64,000 bases of DNA, taken from contig CM066300.1 of NCBI GenBank assembly GCA_033807695.1, forward strand, positions 4,030,001 to 4,094,000, read 5' to 3'. Shown piece after piece: positions 35,255 to 48,804 of the stretch (the stretch's first letter is position 1; every line of letters starts with the position of its first letter). This stretch comes from Daedaleopsis sinensis. Its lineage: Eukaryota; Basidiomycota; Agaricomycetes; Polyporales; Polyporaceae. A program made the position numbers and the translations under genes. The notes beneath the pieces are model-generated. The model had not been told where the DNA came from, searched no databases, and saw nothing but the letters and a program-made list of their open reading frames with translations.

Positions 35255-36541
35255 ATGGCTGGTCAGAGACGGGTCGCAGAGCTGACGGCAAACGATGTGG
35301 ACCCGGTGATCCACTCGCTGGTGCCGTTCATGGCGAGCCTAGATAGGGACGACGAGCGGACAGCGGGCGTTGTCGAGATCATCGAGTCTCTCTTTTCCAA
35401 GTTGAAACAAGGATCGGTGCGTGCCCCTTTCATCTTCATCTTACTACTAGCCCTAGCGTCTCCATTGCTTCCTGCAATGTCTCAGTCTGCGCCGAATCCC
35501 CACTAAACGCCTGTTGCAGCGTGCCCCATCGATAGCGACTGCATTCGACCTGCAAGAGAGCCACATCTATCCATATGGGCTCGATTTCAAGGACGAAGCT
35601 GGCAAGGCCCTCGTACGCGAGCGAGGCGCACAAGAGATCGAGAACAACTTCCTGACGCTCGCAAACACCAAGAGACTCATCTCGCTTGTGCGCAAGCACA
35701 TGTCCCGCGCGGTGCGTTTTCTTTTGAATGGAACGACTGCTAGCTCCTGGCACACGTGTGTGTGGCTGACGATCACGGTTCCTATTATCTGCCCAGTCTC
35801 TGGCCGGGTGCCGGATGCTCATCGATGTCATCTTCCTGCGCCTGGCGGCCGTGACGAGCACCGACGCAGACAACCTCGCTATAATCCCGGATTGGAGTGC
35901 ATTGAATAGCGCACCCGGCCCGGGGGGCAGGCCGACGGTCGAGGGCGTCGTCGACTATCTGATCACGAAGCGTCCGTCCAAGTACTCAGGTGAGCACCGT
36001 ACCGACGGATGCTGTACTGGACAGGCTAATAGACGCGTCCGCAGGGCTTGTCCTCTCCGAGCCTGTAGGAGCGCTGAACCGACCAGACTTGGCCCATGCA
36101 GGGTCCTCGAACATTTACGAGGCGAGGACGTGTGCCGAGCTTCAGGCGGGGTTGATGCAAGCTGTGCTAGCTGTAGCGACTTCGTGTCGCGAGACTCAGT
36201 ACGTCGGCCGCCGCTGCCGCTCTGCGGAAGGCAGGGCCCCGCTCACGTCCGTTCTCTTCGAATAGCAAGGAATGTGCGAGAGGTGCCGTCACCTGTGGCG
36301 ATCATTGGGTCTTCTTCGCATACCAGGCGCCGAAGGGAAGTGACTACGCGAAGTACGCACGGACTGAGGTGCTGGACCTCGGCAAAGACGCTGAGAACCT
36401 GGATCTTATTCTGGGGATACTGATTGATTGGGTTTGTGGCTTGCATCTCGTCAATCTGTCTAGAAGGAGCGCTGATATATCTATTCACAGATCGAGAACG
36501 CTGAGGTCTTTGGACCACAGAAGTATTTCTACATCGTGTAG
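35255..36541 (+). CDS. Hypothetical multi-exon protein with weak PD-(D/E)XK-nuclease-like pattern
   Basis: Exons 35255-35416, 35520-35711 and 35797-35989, one starting at 36045, one ending at 36431, and 36491-36541 join in phase through GT-AG introns. The stop is TAG at 36539-36541. Exon 4 probably ends near 36200 and the next begins near 36265 (AATAG acceptor), which is the least certain junction. The product starts MAGQRRVAELTANDVDPV. Its middle contains EGVVDYLITKRP, then after about 30 residues NIYEARTCAELQAGLMQAVL, and then CGDHWVFFAYQ. An Asp in a beta-like segment, a following E-A-R, a helix with Gln, then an aromatic strand is the layout of PD-(D/E)XK-fold proteins often annotated only as hypothetical in mushrooms. 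That fold assignment is inference. The C-terminus is VFGPQKYFYIV. Confidence 0.5.
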
Positions 36542-38883
36542 TGCTCTGTTGGACCGGGGATTGTGAGATACGTTGTGGTTGGACATGTCCTGAATATACC
36601 CAGGTGAGTTGATGATTCGTACAGAGGCGAGGACGTTTCGCGAGAATTTGTCACTGAGATAACGTTGGTATACGATCCGAAGATCGACAGAGGTCCAATG
36701 CGAGGACTTATCGTCAGAAAATTGCAAGAATTGCGCGAGAAGACGACTTAGTGCATATTAGCGTGTGCAGGGTAACTGTTGTTGTCTGACGTCATCAGTA
36801 AGTGGTTGGCAGAATGACACGGATCTGAATAGAGCAGCGACGATCGCCTGCTTCTATGCTTCGCACATGCATGCATAACGTTGGCTTGACATCACATTTG
36901 CGCTAGGCTCGCTCGACTGCATCGCGAATACGCCTGTCTATGGTTAGCTGCCCATGCTGCCAGCTTCTTGCCATTCCGCACCTTCCGCGACATATGCACC
37001 CTGGTCGTGGCGGCGAGCGTGATCCCCCGTCCGCATGGCCAGTCAGTCGTCTTGTTTGCTCATGCCGTCGATGCGAACAAGGAGCTTACGGACTTTGTCT
37101 CAGGTGGTGGAAAGATGTGATATATGCAGGACGACATAACGAGGCTGGCTGAGGCCGCAATCACAGCCCCAGAACACTCTGTGGCAACACATCTGACTTA
37201 GACTCCACATCCTCTCCCACCGCTGCGGCCGGTTCTGTGCTACGAACAACGGACTCCTGCCTTCCATGCCGATAAATTTTTAGAGTGTGAGTGACTATCT
37301 GACATCATAACATCCCCCCTTCCTTCTCTTACACGCGAAAGAAGCACGTCTAAGCTTACCCTGATATGGCTGTGGCACCAGTGCGGAGACAGCGGACGCC
37401 ACCATCCGCTTGCTTCATGCACAGGCTGCCTATGGGAACCCGAGCCATATGTCTGCTTCTCTTACGACCCCCGTTTGTTGGCCACCATCCTGACATCTCC
37501 ACACTCGTGCACCTGCGCACCGCCCTTCTCTTCTCGCCGCCATCGTCGCTTCTCGTCCTCGCGCGATCAAATGACCAGCGCTCTTGTAGGCACACGAGCT
37601 ATCCATCACCAGGGGCCAGGTCCTCCGAACACAGCGGAATCCTTGTCTGCATTAGGGCCACAACGCCATAACTCCCAAACAGGCATCAGCGGGCCCCCTA
37701 CGGCGGACGGAGCAACAGCACGACGGGAACACACTTCCCAACCCCCGCTGAATTGGCCAAGGCCTCGCGCGCGACACATTCTATCACGACCTTCCGCCCT
37801 CTGGCAGCTGCTGCCAACATATCCTCTCGCGCTTGTCGGCGCATCGCATGAGCGCCAGGTCCGCGGCCACAGGCTCGCGAGCTAGCCAATCGCCCCCCCA
37901 GATCTCATTTCCCCAACCTCGTTCGTTTCGTGCCTTTCGCGCTTGCTTTCACTTTCTTCCCCTCTCGAGCTATTCACGTCCACGTCCACATCCCACATTC
38001 ACATCCAGAGAGCGAAGCGGCCAGGGTCCTCCGCTTCCAGGGCCGTGCGCAGCCCACTGCAATCTCCCGGCACCCAACAGGGTCGCCCCCGCTCGACCCT
38101 CGTCCGCAATCCCAGCTTCTCATAACCTTCACGCAGCTCCGCCGCCCCGGAATTCCAGACTCCCACCCGATGGAGCCGCAGATAATTATGCACGACCCTA
38201 CACAGTACACTGCCCGTGCGACCGACAGCTTTGGGGGCCCACGCTAGCCTGGCCTGCCGCTACTCAAAATTCTGCTTCGTCCGGGTCCGGAACAGACAGA
38301 CGTCCGGGGGACATCCGTGCTTAACTTCATTTGGTCGGGGCAGCGGCGTCAGTGCCAGTGCTAGTGCTAGTGGTGAGTGATATACTTATACTTAATCACC
38401 AGGTGCGCTTCGGAAGACCGTGCGTTCTCAGGGGGCGCGTTGTCAGCCATCCAGAGCGCGGACGGGCTGTGTCGTGTCGACGCTAACCACGGTGCGTGCA
38501 TCAAGGGACCGCCGGACAGGCTGCTTCGAGGCCGCTCGCGGGTGCCATTGCGGGATTCGCGCGCCTGGCATTACATACTTATGAGATGCGGAGGGACGCG
38601 CCCGTGTTCCCGCGGAGTGCGACGTCTATTATCGGGCCACAGATGCTCGGTCGAGGTTAGCGGTGCGTCGTTGTCTTCTTGCGAAATTCCGTGACGGTTC
38701 CGGCTCCGGGGCATTTGGAAGCAGCGCAGCGTGAGCTGCAGGACAGTGTGCGTGCGGGTGGGTGGTGACCACGTCTCGCACGCATCCTCACGAGGATTCC
38801 GAAGCAGGCCGGGAGAACCACCCCCCTTCGAGCAAGCGTGATCAGTACAGTTGGATTGATGATGTAGTCTTACTGTGACCCGC

Positions 38884-38903
38884 GCGGCGGCGGCGGCGGC
38901 GGC
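38884..38903. repeat. (CGG)n microsatellite
   Basis: About 20 bp of pure GGC/CGG trinucleotide units. Confidence 0.85.
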
Positions 38904-40340
38904 GCCCAGTAACCAGCATGCTCTGCGGCGCAGGACGTCGAGCAGATCGAAGAAGAGCGGCGTCGCAAGCGAGGTACGTACTGTATGAAGTCGTGCGTAT
39001 GTTGTAGCTTACCATTACCCTCACGCTCACGATCGCCTCGAAGTCGCTGCCAGTGACGATTAATTGACGTGGCCGTTCTCGTGGGCGCTCGCGGGCGACA
39101 AGAATCTGAGGAATCGCGAGGTTCTCTCGGCGAAACTTGCATTTATCCCGCGCGTACGCCGATATATCTCGGCGAAACTTTCCCCGCATACGTGCCTATG
39201 TGCGGTCGGACTCGTCGTACAGCGTCATCGATCACCGTGCGCGATCGCAGGTGTCGCAGCCAGCCTCTTCGACAGGACTCAGGCTACAGGTGCGCCCACG
39301 TCCTAGCAAGCTACGCCTCGCGGCACACGCTGAGTTGTCACGCCGGGCCGGCTATTTGGCAGATCCACCCTGTCCGCATACTTGCGCTCTACACACACCC
39401 GTCCAGTGACATACAAGTTAGCATGTGTGTCCCAGTGTGGACGAACGTTGTCCCGTGTAAGTACACCCATACTATACATTCACATTTGGAGGTGCATTGT
39501 TTTCTTCTGCGAGTCGGAAGTCCGACCCCCGGTGGTACCGGTACTGTCAGCTTAGAACGACCGAATGGGGACACGCGGGTGGACGAGAAGCAGCGTCTGA
39601 TTGATGATTAATGATTCCTCTGGACAATCCACAGCGCGGTTTATCGTCAGCCAGTCGTCCTCCGTGGCACGGTGCAAGGGATCACGTTGGAGTTCCTGCG
39701 AACGACAACGTCGGCGTTCCCTCTAGATCTTCGCCCGAAAAGGCAGGGAAACACGCTGCGTTCGCGTTCCCGCGACCCTCTCTATTTCAACTGGGATCTA
39801 AGTGCTGAGCGCTGAGTAGCGAGCGGTGGGCGCATGCCGGCGACCCGAGCAGAGCAGTACTAATAGCAGGTGCCACTGAGCAGACACCCACAATTTCGCA
39901 GTCCGCTGGTGTCGCTTGAGAGGCTCATCCGACGTGTTGGTACTGTATGTGCATTCCATACTAGGTCAGCAGAGAGTGCTACCACTGCGTCTTATGCACC
40001 AGTGCCAGGCCCCCTCGTACGAACGTGCAGCTCGTCTTCTGCAAGACCTACGAGCCCCACACGCGTACTCGCTGCGAACACGAAAAGGGGGTCTCGACCG
40101 CCCCGCTTCGCGTCTTCTTCCGATGTCCCTCGACCGATTGCGCATCCAGTATCAGTATCAGCATCTCTGGCCGTGGCATATGCATATGTCATGCGCAGGC
40201 GGTCTGCTTCTCTTCTTCGCTTCTGGCTGAGCTGCTGGCACCAGGCAGTCAAGCACGGAAGGGCGCACGAGCTGGGAGAGCTGCTCGCTCGCGGGCTCGC
40301 GAACCGCGGAGATGCCACACCGATCCTGCGTCGTCCGCCC

Positions 40341-40380
40341 ACGACCGCGACCACGACCGCGACCACGACCATGACCATGG
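40341..40380. repeat. (GACCRC)n hexanucleotide repeat
   Basis: Repeated units ACGACCGCGACC, then CATGACCATG, about 40 bp with small drift. Confidence 0.8.
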
Positions 40381-40473
40381 GCAGGGCGCGCGCGCCTGGC
40401 AGCGCGATCTCGCCGCACTTCGCTCGGGGTAAACGGGGCAATCGAGCTGGAAGCGGAAGGGGTGCCCTTTCCC

Positions 40474-40500
40474 CTTCGCCTTCGCCTTCGCCTTCGCCTT
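40474..40500. repeat. (CTTCGC)n hexanucleotide repeat
   Basis: Four to five perfect TTCGCC units. Confidence 0.85.
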
Positions 40501-40879
40501 CTCTGTCTTCGCGTTCTCGAGCTCGAGAGCTGGCTTCGGATTCGACCGGCCGGTTCCTTCTCACCTGTGGGCGCTCCTCGTGCGACCAGCGGCCAGTGGC
40601 CAGCCCCCCCCTCCCAAGCCTCCCCTCGCGCAACAGCTGACAGCGCGAGCCGAGGGGGTCCCGCACGTTTCTCGCGCGAACGCGCAGCTGGTACAGGGCC
40701 TGGGAATGCACTTAGCACGCTGTGGGCGTCTGCGAGCGGGGGCCTAGAAGCACTCTGCACACCCGAGAGAAGCAGGCGGATTTCGTGGCTTTGCTGCGAG
40801 GGCCGGGGGGAGGGGGGCATCGAGGATCCGCGCGAGATCCAGGCGCGACGAATCCGAACCGTGCGGTCCTGCGGGCGAT

Positions 40880-40907
40880 ACTGAGTACTGAGTACTGAGT
40901 ACTGAGT
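40880..40907. repeat. (ACTGAGT)n heptanucleotide repeat
   Basis: Four units of ACTGAGT in tandem. Confidence 0.85.
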
Positions 40908-41156
40908 GGTGATGCGGGCGATGCGGAGTTAGGGCGCGCCCCGCCGCGCGCGCGTCGAAGGCAGATGCACATGCCACCATGCCACCCCCTCGCCATTGCG
41001 CATGCGTCTGTGCTCGAAGCCGAAGCGGGCACGCTGGCACGCCGGATGGCGAAGAACAGCACGAGAACGCGCGCAGAAGCAGCGCGTCCGGAAGCACGCG
41101 TGAGTGTGCACGAACGGCCAGTGGCTGCAGCTGCACGCGCTGCGGGAGAAACAGTC

Positions 41157-41184
41157 ACAGAAACAGAAACAGAAACAGAAACAG
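41157..41184. repeat. (CAGAAA)n hexanucleotide repeat
   Basis: Four to five tandem CAGAAA units. Confidence 0.85.
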
Positions 41185-43604
41185 ACGGGTGGGGGGCATC
41201 GCCGGGCCTTCGCGGCCTTCGCGGCGCCCATCTGTTTGCGCCTTCGATTTCGCACCGCGCGTCGCGAGCCCGTGCGTCGCTGCGTCGTCATGGGTCGCGC
41301 GCAGAACATTCGGAGCGTCGCATGCGCACGCGCACGCGCACAACGGCTGGGTGCACCCGACGTCGACGTCGACTTCCTGCGGGAGATTAAGACATCAATG
41401 AATAATGAATATTGAATGCTGAATGCAAGACTGACCTTACGTGATGGGAAAGAACAGAAACCCGATGGGTCTGCTAACAGAAGCTCGCGCGTCGGCTGCC
41501 GTGCTGCTGCAACGAGGGGGTGTGTCGTTCGTCGTTGGATAAGTAAACATGGCCGTTTGTTAGCAAGCTGGATCTGCGCACAGACTCAGACTCAGAGCGC
41601 AGAAATGCGCACGAAATGGGCCAAGGCCAGGTCAGATGCATCTGATCTGCGGTGTCCCACCTCGGCCGGAACCCGTGCCGTCGGCCGCGCGATCTCCCCC
41701 GCGCCCGCCGATCAGGGTCATGCTTCCCAAAACGGCCTAGCACATCGATCTCAGCCCAGCGCCTACACACCTTGCGCGCGAGTGGCTGCTTGCCAAGTTG
41801 CACCACAGTCGCGTCCTCGCCTTCACCCGCGAACATGTGTGGGCACGCGGCGCGCGAGCTATGAGGACGGTCTGCAGCCGCGCGCGGCGTCCGACGCTGT
41901 GTCTCGCACTACCCCCGACGCTTCGCTTCGCGCTCCGGATGCAATCCAGTTTTTCGCGACCGACGAACAGACCGAGTGGCGGCAGTGGTGCCAGTTGGAA
42001 CGTTGACAAACGTTGACATCGCAGGACTGGAAGACTTGCCCTGCTTCCTGCGGCTCGAAGCCTGCGGCGCCGGCATTCTATAGCCTGCTGTATGGTCGTG
42101 CGGATCTGTGTGGGACGTGTGTATATGCCAGCAGCATTGTCGGCCGTGCCTGACAGCCATCTCCGAAGTCCTGTCGTCGTCTCTCCGCCCTTTCAGTTGG
42201 GGAGCACATTGTTTGATGGTGCGTGCGTTGCGCGGCCGGTCTTCTAACGCAGCTCAAGCCTCGCGGCCAGGGGCGGGAGGCGTGAGCTCGACAGCGGCAA
42301 GGTACGCCTGGAAGACGGAAGACGGAAGACGGGAGACGGGAGAAGGATGAATAGCAGAGAACACCGGGTGGGAGGGCGGCCACGACTCAGGACGTGCGCG
42401 AAGGGGGCGGCGTTCTGTGCTCTGGGAAGAAAGCAGGAAGGCGTGGCGCGATGATGCTCGAACTGGCCTAACCCGCGACCAGGACCAGCTCGGGGCTAAG
42501 GCTCGCGAACGCGCGGACTTGGAACTTGGCAGCTGCCCCAGACGTATACGCCGCGCTCGTCATCGCCGTCGGTCGGGCTAACTTTGAGACGGCCCGCGGT
42601 GCGCACGAACTGTGGGTCCACGGAAGACGAGCACGGGGCAGCCGGCGGGCTTCGCTGCATTGGCACGGCAGCGGTCGAGGACGTCGGTGAGAGTGCGTGC
42701 ACGCGGCGCAGATGGGCCTCCGACGCGTGCATCTCGGGGGCGCTCTGGGGCAGATCCCCTCTGGCGCCAGATCCCGAGGGTGTTCTCCATACATGCAAGC
42801 ACATCTCATCTCTGCCGCGCCCCGAGTCGACCGTGCGGGACCCCTGCGAATTCGAAGAGGGCGCATTTCGTCAGCGTATGGCCCTGGGGCGGGCTGAATG
42901 CGGTGGAGCCATCAAATTCAAAACCCAAACCTTGCCGCATAATAAGCATCCGCTGCTACAGTACCCTTGGCCACTCTGTGTGCGCCGGCTGTGCTCGTGC
43001 GCCGTCGCCGAGGAGCCTCCGTGGGCGCACGCGTGGAGCGGCAGGCCTCTTCCCGCCGGAGCGGCCCCACGGCGTGCAAACGCAAACGCAGCTGAGCCTC
43101 CCACTGACATGGGTGCGTGGCCACGGCTTCCAGCGCAGGGATTGGGTGGCTGTTTCGGGACGACGCCCACCGTGACCCCCGCCAATGCCGTACGAGCACG
43201 ATTGGCTGAGAGAGCGGGCACTGCGTTTGGGCGCAGTCAAGGGAAGGAGAAGGGAAGGCAGAAGGCAGAAGGCAGACCGCGGGCACGGCGGACGACTGGC
43301 CAATCCACGCACAGCGTTGCTGTTCGTCGTCGAACGGGAGATAGAGCGGTCACTGCAGCTGATAAGTGACACGAGCTGTCCCCCGTAGACGCGCCTCGGG
43401 CAGCCGTGAAGCAGCCCGTGGTCGACGTACGGATGGGAGAACCTTCGCGGGGGACGGACGGGACTGGCGCATGCGCCGGTCAGGCGACGTCCGAGTGAGC
43501 CCCTTCGTCCCACCCATCCGAAGCTGAGAATACCCCCGAGTCCTTGAACGAGCGACCCGAATCAGCTCCTGGAGTCCTAGAGCCTCAGCCTGGAGTTTGA
43601 AGCT

Positions 43605-43631
43605 TGAGCATGAGCATGAGCATGAGCATGA
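43605..43631. repeat. (GAGCAT)n hexanucleotide repeat
   Basis: Four tandem GAGCAT units; a fifth is broken at the left. Confidence 0.85.
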
Positions 43632-44283
43632 AGCGGTCGGTAGTCTAGAGACCTGCACTACCACTGGCAGTGGTTCGCGACGGCGCTTCTCGGACGCCAT
43701 CGACATCTGCCGCGCCTGGCTTGAGTTTGCTTCGCCCGGGCTTCGCAGGCATAGCGTTCTGTCACGAGTCAGCCACTCCCAGGCTCCGTAGCGGAGGTCG
43801 GTGAAGAACGCGAGCGCACCCGCGAAGGCTGGTATGCTTCCATTCAGGGCCCACCCCGGCCACACACCCACCCCCCAACGAGCCTGCAGTGCCTGGGTTC
43901 GCTGGTCTGCGGCATGTCCATGTCCAGTCCGAGCCCGAGGAAGGTTCGCTGAACGCCTGGCCGAGCATCGTCCCGACGTGCGCTGCGCGTGGCCTCGCAC
44001 TGAGTTCGTCCTTGGCAATGGCACCCCCGCACGCACGACGCATCGCGGAAGCAGATGCAACGTTAACGCGGCAGCGGCGCAGCCCGCGCGAGCTTGTCGC
44101 ACGAACCGATCTTCGAAAAGTTCGCCGCAGAAGCCGGCGCACGGCGCGCATCTATCTGAGCCCGCCTTCCTCGACCGCTGGGCCACCCCGAGTGCCCGGA
44201 CGGGCAACGGTGCGCACTGCGTAGGCCTGGGACGGCCGTGAGCGACATCATCAGCGCGGACTCGCTCGTGAGTGGTGACATGC

Positions 44284-44412
44284 TCACTTGCCTGAGGGGG
44301 CAAGTCCAAGTCTCTTCAGTACTAGTGTTTCGCTGCGCGTGTCGTGGGTGATACAGTACCAGTCGTGCGCTTGGCGGAGGACTTCCTTGACCGCGTCGCT
44401 TGGATTGTTCAT
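44284..44412 (-). CDS. Possible terminal exon or small hypothetical protein
   Basis: A minus-strand ATG at 44412 opens MNNPSDAVKEVLRQAHDWYC and a further 22 residues to a TGA at 44284. The sequence is balanced in composition and unlike the Arg/Ser-rich frames around it. The frame is open further upstream, and a coding-like piece containing MDISMTWQPASRLATSGLK lies at about 44,690-44,610 before a GTACGT donor, so this may be the last exon of a two-exon gene. Function is unknown. Confidence 0.3.
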   Translation of the reverse strand: MNNPSDAVKEVLRQAHDWYCITHDTRSETLVLKRLGLAPSGK

Positions 44413-47286
44413 AGTCAGCGCGTCGCTCGCCGTGTCCGTGGATACCGGGGTCGCCGTAAGTAAGTACTTGGGTTCGGCAGTCCAAGTGAGGTGTGGGCGG
44501 AGCAGCTGCGAGCAAATGATGCTGTGCCGTATGTATATATAGTGACATTTGATAGGGTAGAAATCAGAATCGCTAGTAGGTGCGCAGTCGGGACGTACTT
44601 GCCTTCTTGCTCGAGTCTTGCGCGGGGACGCCATGCCGTTTGAGGCCTGAGGTCGCGAGCCTCGAGGCGGGTTGCCATGTCATGGATATGTCCATCGACT
44701 CGAGATCCGACGCGGGTTCAATATGTACCAGCTGTCGTCGACGAGTGCATCTATCTGCGTCCGCGAGTCGCGCGAGCCGGGTGCCTAGCAATGGCGTGCA
44801 TGCTGTGCCTATTGCTCATAAATGATAAAGGGGGGTTAGTGTGGGACGGGATCACCCGTTATGTACTTAAGTAGCTCAGAATCAGTACCACACACTCACC
44901 TTCATCACGATCCAGCAGTACTAGTTCTAGTACTAGTACTCAAATACTTACTGCGCGCGGTCGCAAGCACATCTCACCTGAAATCAAAGTGCTAGTCAGC
45001 TGATCAAGGACACGGAACGCGGAACGTCGGGGATGTGCTGACGTCGACTGCATCAAGATATCCATTCCGCTCGTGCCGATTAATCTCGACGCTTGGTATA
45101 CTTGGTATTCGTCTGGATCGAGCGCCGACTAGTTACGGATCGCTCGCTCCAGGGTGCGCGACGTCGAAATCTACGCGAACATCAGCATCCCATGATAAGA
45201 CGGAGGGGGCCCAAGTCCGAGCCGTCTCCACTGGCACTGGCAGAGAACCACTGGCACGGATGCAAATGCACGTAGTCCCTGGGAGGCGGTCACGGTACCA
45301 AGTGAGAAGTCGAAGGCCCGCCCCATCGAAGCCACGCACAACGCACTGTATGCAGATGCGCAGACGAAAATGGGCGCGGGAAATGGGAAATCGCTGCAGG
45401 GCAGGCGGACGTGCATCAACGATGGAACCTTCGGAGCGCGGGATGAGGAGAACCATGGCACGCCCGGAGCGCGGGTCGCGGACTTGCACCAGCTCGCACC
45501 GTGCCTACCGTGCTCGCGCGGCACAGTAAAGGCTCGTGTGTATCCGGACTCGGGTGACGACATGGCGAAGGGCGCGCGCGAAGTCGCCCTGGCCCCTCGC
45601 GCCGTCCGTGACGCAGGCTGCAGTCACCAGTGGCGCGCGAGGGGGTCAGGTGGCCGCGCGCTGGTGGCCGCGAGCACGGCGACAACGAGGCGTCGGAGGC
45701 CTGTGATGCGGTCAGCTGGCACGCACACACGGCGGCGGGTGCACAGGGACATTGATTGGGTGCACTCGCGCGCAACGTGTCCCCAAGATCAGCAGCCCGG
45801 AGGACATCGATAGGCAGCAGTAGACGTCGGGGTGGGAGCGGGGGCGAGGGCGAGCCTGCAGGCCGAGGAGATTGAGATTGCCACAGGATTGCGATTTGCG
45901 ATTCAGATCCTGGCCATGGGAGGAGATGGGAGGACTCGGACGAGTCAGGGACCCGGGATGCGGGCACGCCGCGCCGGGGCGCGTCCCATCCGGTTTCGGT
46001 ACAGCGATACTGAACGCCAGGCTGCCGGGCCCCTGCCGGTCTCGATGCGGAAACCGACGCTACTTATCGCGAACACGATCGCACTCCCTCGCTCGGCGGT
46101 GCCACAGCCCGCCAGCGGGCGGAAGAAGAAGACTGGGACTGAGTGCGGGGCTCCCATCGGGACGGTACCCGTGTCCGCTGCAACTGATCCAGCAGCATGG
46201 TAGGGCGTAGGGCGGGTACGCGGGTGGGGCGCTGCGCAACCTGTGAACGTCTATGATGCACGACGGACGGGAAACGATGACCTGAGGGAGCGGTGCACGA
46301 AGGAGAAGGGGCTCGTGACCCGCTGATGGGAACGCGTGCTGAGTACAGGAAGGGGGCTCGGAGCGGAAGCATGTATCTCGCGCACGGTTTTGACTTCATG
46401 ACGTGTTGTACGTGTAAGGAGGCTCGGAGTCGGAAGCTGCGGGGCACGAGCGGGCGGGATATGAGCTGATGAGCTGATGAACTGCGATAGACGGATAGTG
46501 GATGGGTGGATCAGGCTTGTCACGCCAGGCAGTTCGCGGACGGACGGACACAATACTCTACTACGTACGTACGCTGGGGCAGACTTGTGCCGGACGTGGA
46601 TCGCGGACACGAGATGTCCGCCGGCGGGGACAGGTGATAGCCCGCGGCGGATGTAGCGAGCTGGAAGCCGAAGGGCCGTCTCAGTCTGCACTCGCGAGTG
46701 GCATGCTAGCGAGCACTAAGCTGCAGCAGAAGCGGGCGGACAAAGCAACGCACGCGAGTGGCGTCCCCGGCGTACCGTATGTTCGCCGCGGCGGCCAATT
46801 CTCCGAGCCTCCGACGCACACGGCGGGCGCGCATGCGAGCAGCTGGCCACACGCCCGTCCATATCACGACGGGTGGCCGGAGGCCGCAAATCACCATCAC
46901 TCTCACTCTGCACTCGAGCCGTATGCAGGTCCGGCCCCCGGGACGGTCCTCCGAGATGGCATCGTGCGCGTCGGTGTGCCCTGTCGGTGTCAGATAAAGT
47001 GGGCCCAAGGCAGATTCGGGAGCGTTCGTGTATTCACTTGCCTGCTTGCGGGGCCAGCCGAGTGGCACGCTAGCGGCATGCATGTCTCGATGGTACGCCT
47101 TGGTGCGCACATCCAAGCTTGAGACGTTGTGTGCCAACCACGTCGATGCCCGTGCCTTGACGTGGCTGCCCTTGGGAACGTGGAACGTTTTGGACACCGC
47201 GCTCCGCTCGGCAGACACACACTGACTTCGGAGGCGGTCCGTGCACGGTGACACGCCATCTGTTTCGTCACCGGGCATCCGCCTCC

Positions 47287-47311
47287 TCCCTGTCCCTGTC
47301 CCTGTCCCTGC
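47287..47311. repeat. (CCTGTC)n hexanucleotide repeat
   Basis: Four tandem units of CCTGTC. Confidence 0.85.
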
Positions 47312-48635
47312 CGCGAAAGAAAATTTTTAGCAAACAGACATATAATGATGAAGATGCCATTGCTACGCACGTACGGCAGTGCTCGCGCGCCGGCCGTGGG
47401 TCGGGTCCGCTGGCAGCTGCACAGAACGTTTTCAGAACTCACAAAGAACTCACCCGGGCCGCGTGACTCGCGACCGTGCCATGGCATTGGCATAGAGTCG
47501 GAGATCCGGGAGACAGCACGGATCAGCGACCTCGGGGCCCTTCCTCGGAGGTGGAGCAAGCTTGTAAGTGTATACGTTTACCCTCTCCAGAGTTTCGCGA
47601 CGCGACCCTGCGTGGCCACACACACGCCTATTGTAGTGCTCGCCCGCGTAAAGTAAACCATCAGGTCAGTAAGTATCTCTGGCCACAGCGGGCCGAGCGT
47701 CCGCCTGAGATCAGGACGTGCGCATGAATGTTTCCGCCGTTTCACGTTCGCGTTCCTGCTCGGCCTGAACGTCGAACGTTACGCTGAACAATAGTCCAAT
47801 AGTCGACCTGACGTATGTCGCACAAAATAAAGCCAAAAACCCAGAAAATCGTGCTCCTATTGTTATGGCGACGCCCCACGCCCCGCCCCACACCAGGTCA
47901 CCGGGCTCCCGCCTACTTCGGCTTCGGCTTCGGCTCGCGCTGCGCGCGTCGAGCCGAGCACCGCCGCGCGACGGGCTTATCGATGGCGATGGCGATGGAT
48001 GGACGTCGGCGCAGGCCACCGGGTTCCGAGGCTTGCGAGGCTTGCGAGAGGGTAAGATGTACATGGAGTGGGAGCTCGCGCGAGGATCGCGAGGAAGGGG
48101 GGGATCTATAGGGCCACGAAGTTCGGACGCGACCTGGCTGCGCGGGGATGGAGAATCGGAAGAGCTTAGAGGCGAGCGGGCGGGGGCGCGTGCGAGTGCG
48201 GGGAAAGACTCAGAGACGGCTGGGTGCACCGTGCGGTGCGTCATGCGCACGTTACCGTCAAGGGCCCTGATGAGATGGAGAGAGATAAGATTGTGGCTCG
48301 CGTGCCGGCCGGCACCGCCCAGTGCCCCACTCACCAGGACCTGCGCATCTGTGCTACTGTACCTGTAGCGTGCTTGCGATTGAGAGTGACTGGTGACTAG
48401 TGACACTCCGCCCATCGCGACGTTCGAGGGAGAACAGCTCATGCATCATGAGGAACAGACAGGATCGGATCCGGAAAGCAAATGGATTGATGGTACACGA
48501 GTAAGTGCTACTGCCAACACCGGGCTGGACGTGTCCAAGCGTATGTGTGTGCGCCGAGAGTCGAGTCGGGTGCGTGCGACAGAGTGAGAGAGCGATGGTG
48601 ACGGCGGGGGGTATGTACAACGATAGCGGCGGCAG

Positions 48636-48714
48636 CTCTTCCTCTTCCTCCTCCTCCTGTTCCTTCCTGTTCCTGTTCCTGTTCCTCCTCCTCCCCCCCT
48701 ACTCCTCCTCCTCC
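48636..48714. repeat. Polypyrimidine tract with TCC and TTCCTG units
   Basis: About 79 bp almost purely C/T with occasional G, built of TCC and CTGTTC units. Strand-asymmetric pyrimidine content of this length could form unusual DNA structure. Confidence 0.8.
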
Positions 48715-48772
48715 ATTATAATATATCTTCTCGTACAACGCTGCGGGGCCGGCTTGAATACGAATAGCGCGC

Positions 48773-48804
<32 letters not shown>
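48773..48804. repeat. (GGC)n microsatellite
   Basis: About ten GGC units, 60 bp downstream of the polypyrimidine tract. Confidence 0.88.

Larger units (their letters stand above)
36542..44283. other. GC-rich, microsatellite-dense stretch without a supported gene
   Basis: Nearly every frame is open somewhere, products are low-complexity (Arg, Ala, Ser, Pro) and overlap on both strands. Short tandem repeats are frequent, as listed separately. Candidate coding-like words (for example near 38170 and 39050 minus) are too short to call. Confidence 0.45.

Noticed and set aside
39870..41415. Large ORFs on both strands around 40 kb
   Set aside because: They are driven by GC-rich hexanucleotide repeats that keep several frames open at once; translation gives repetitive low-complexity protein.
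43350..44309. 319-residue minus-strand ORF
   Set aside because: Overlaps open frames on the other strand, is Arg/Ala/Ser-rich and contains a translated GAGCAT repeat; no domain.
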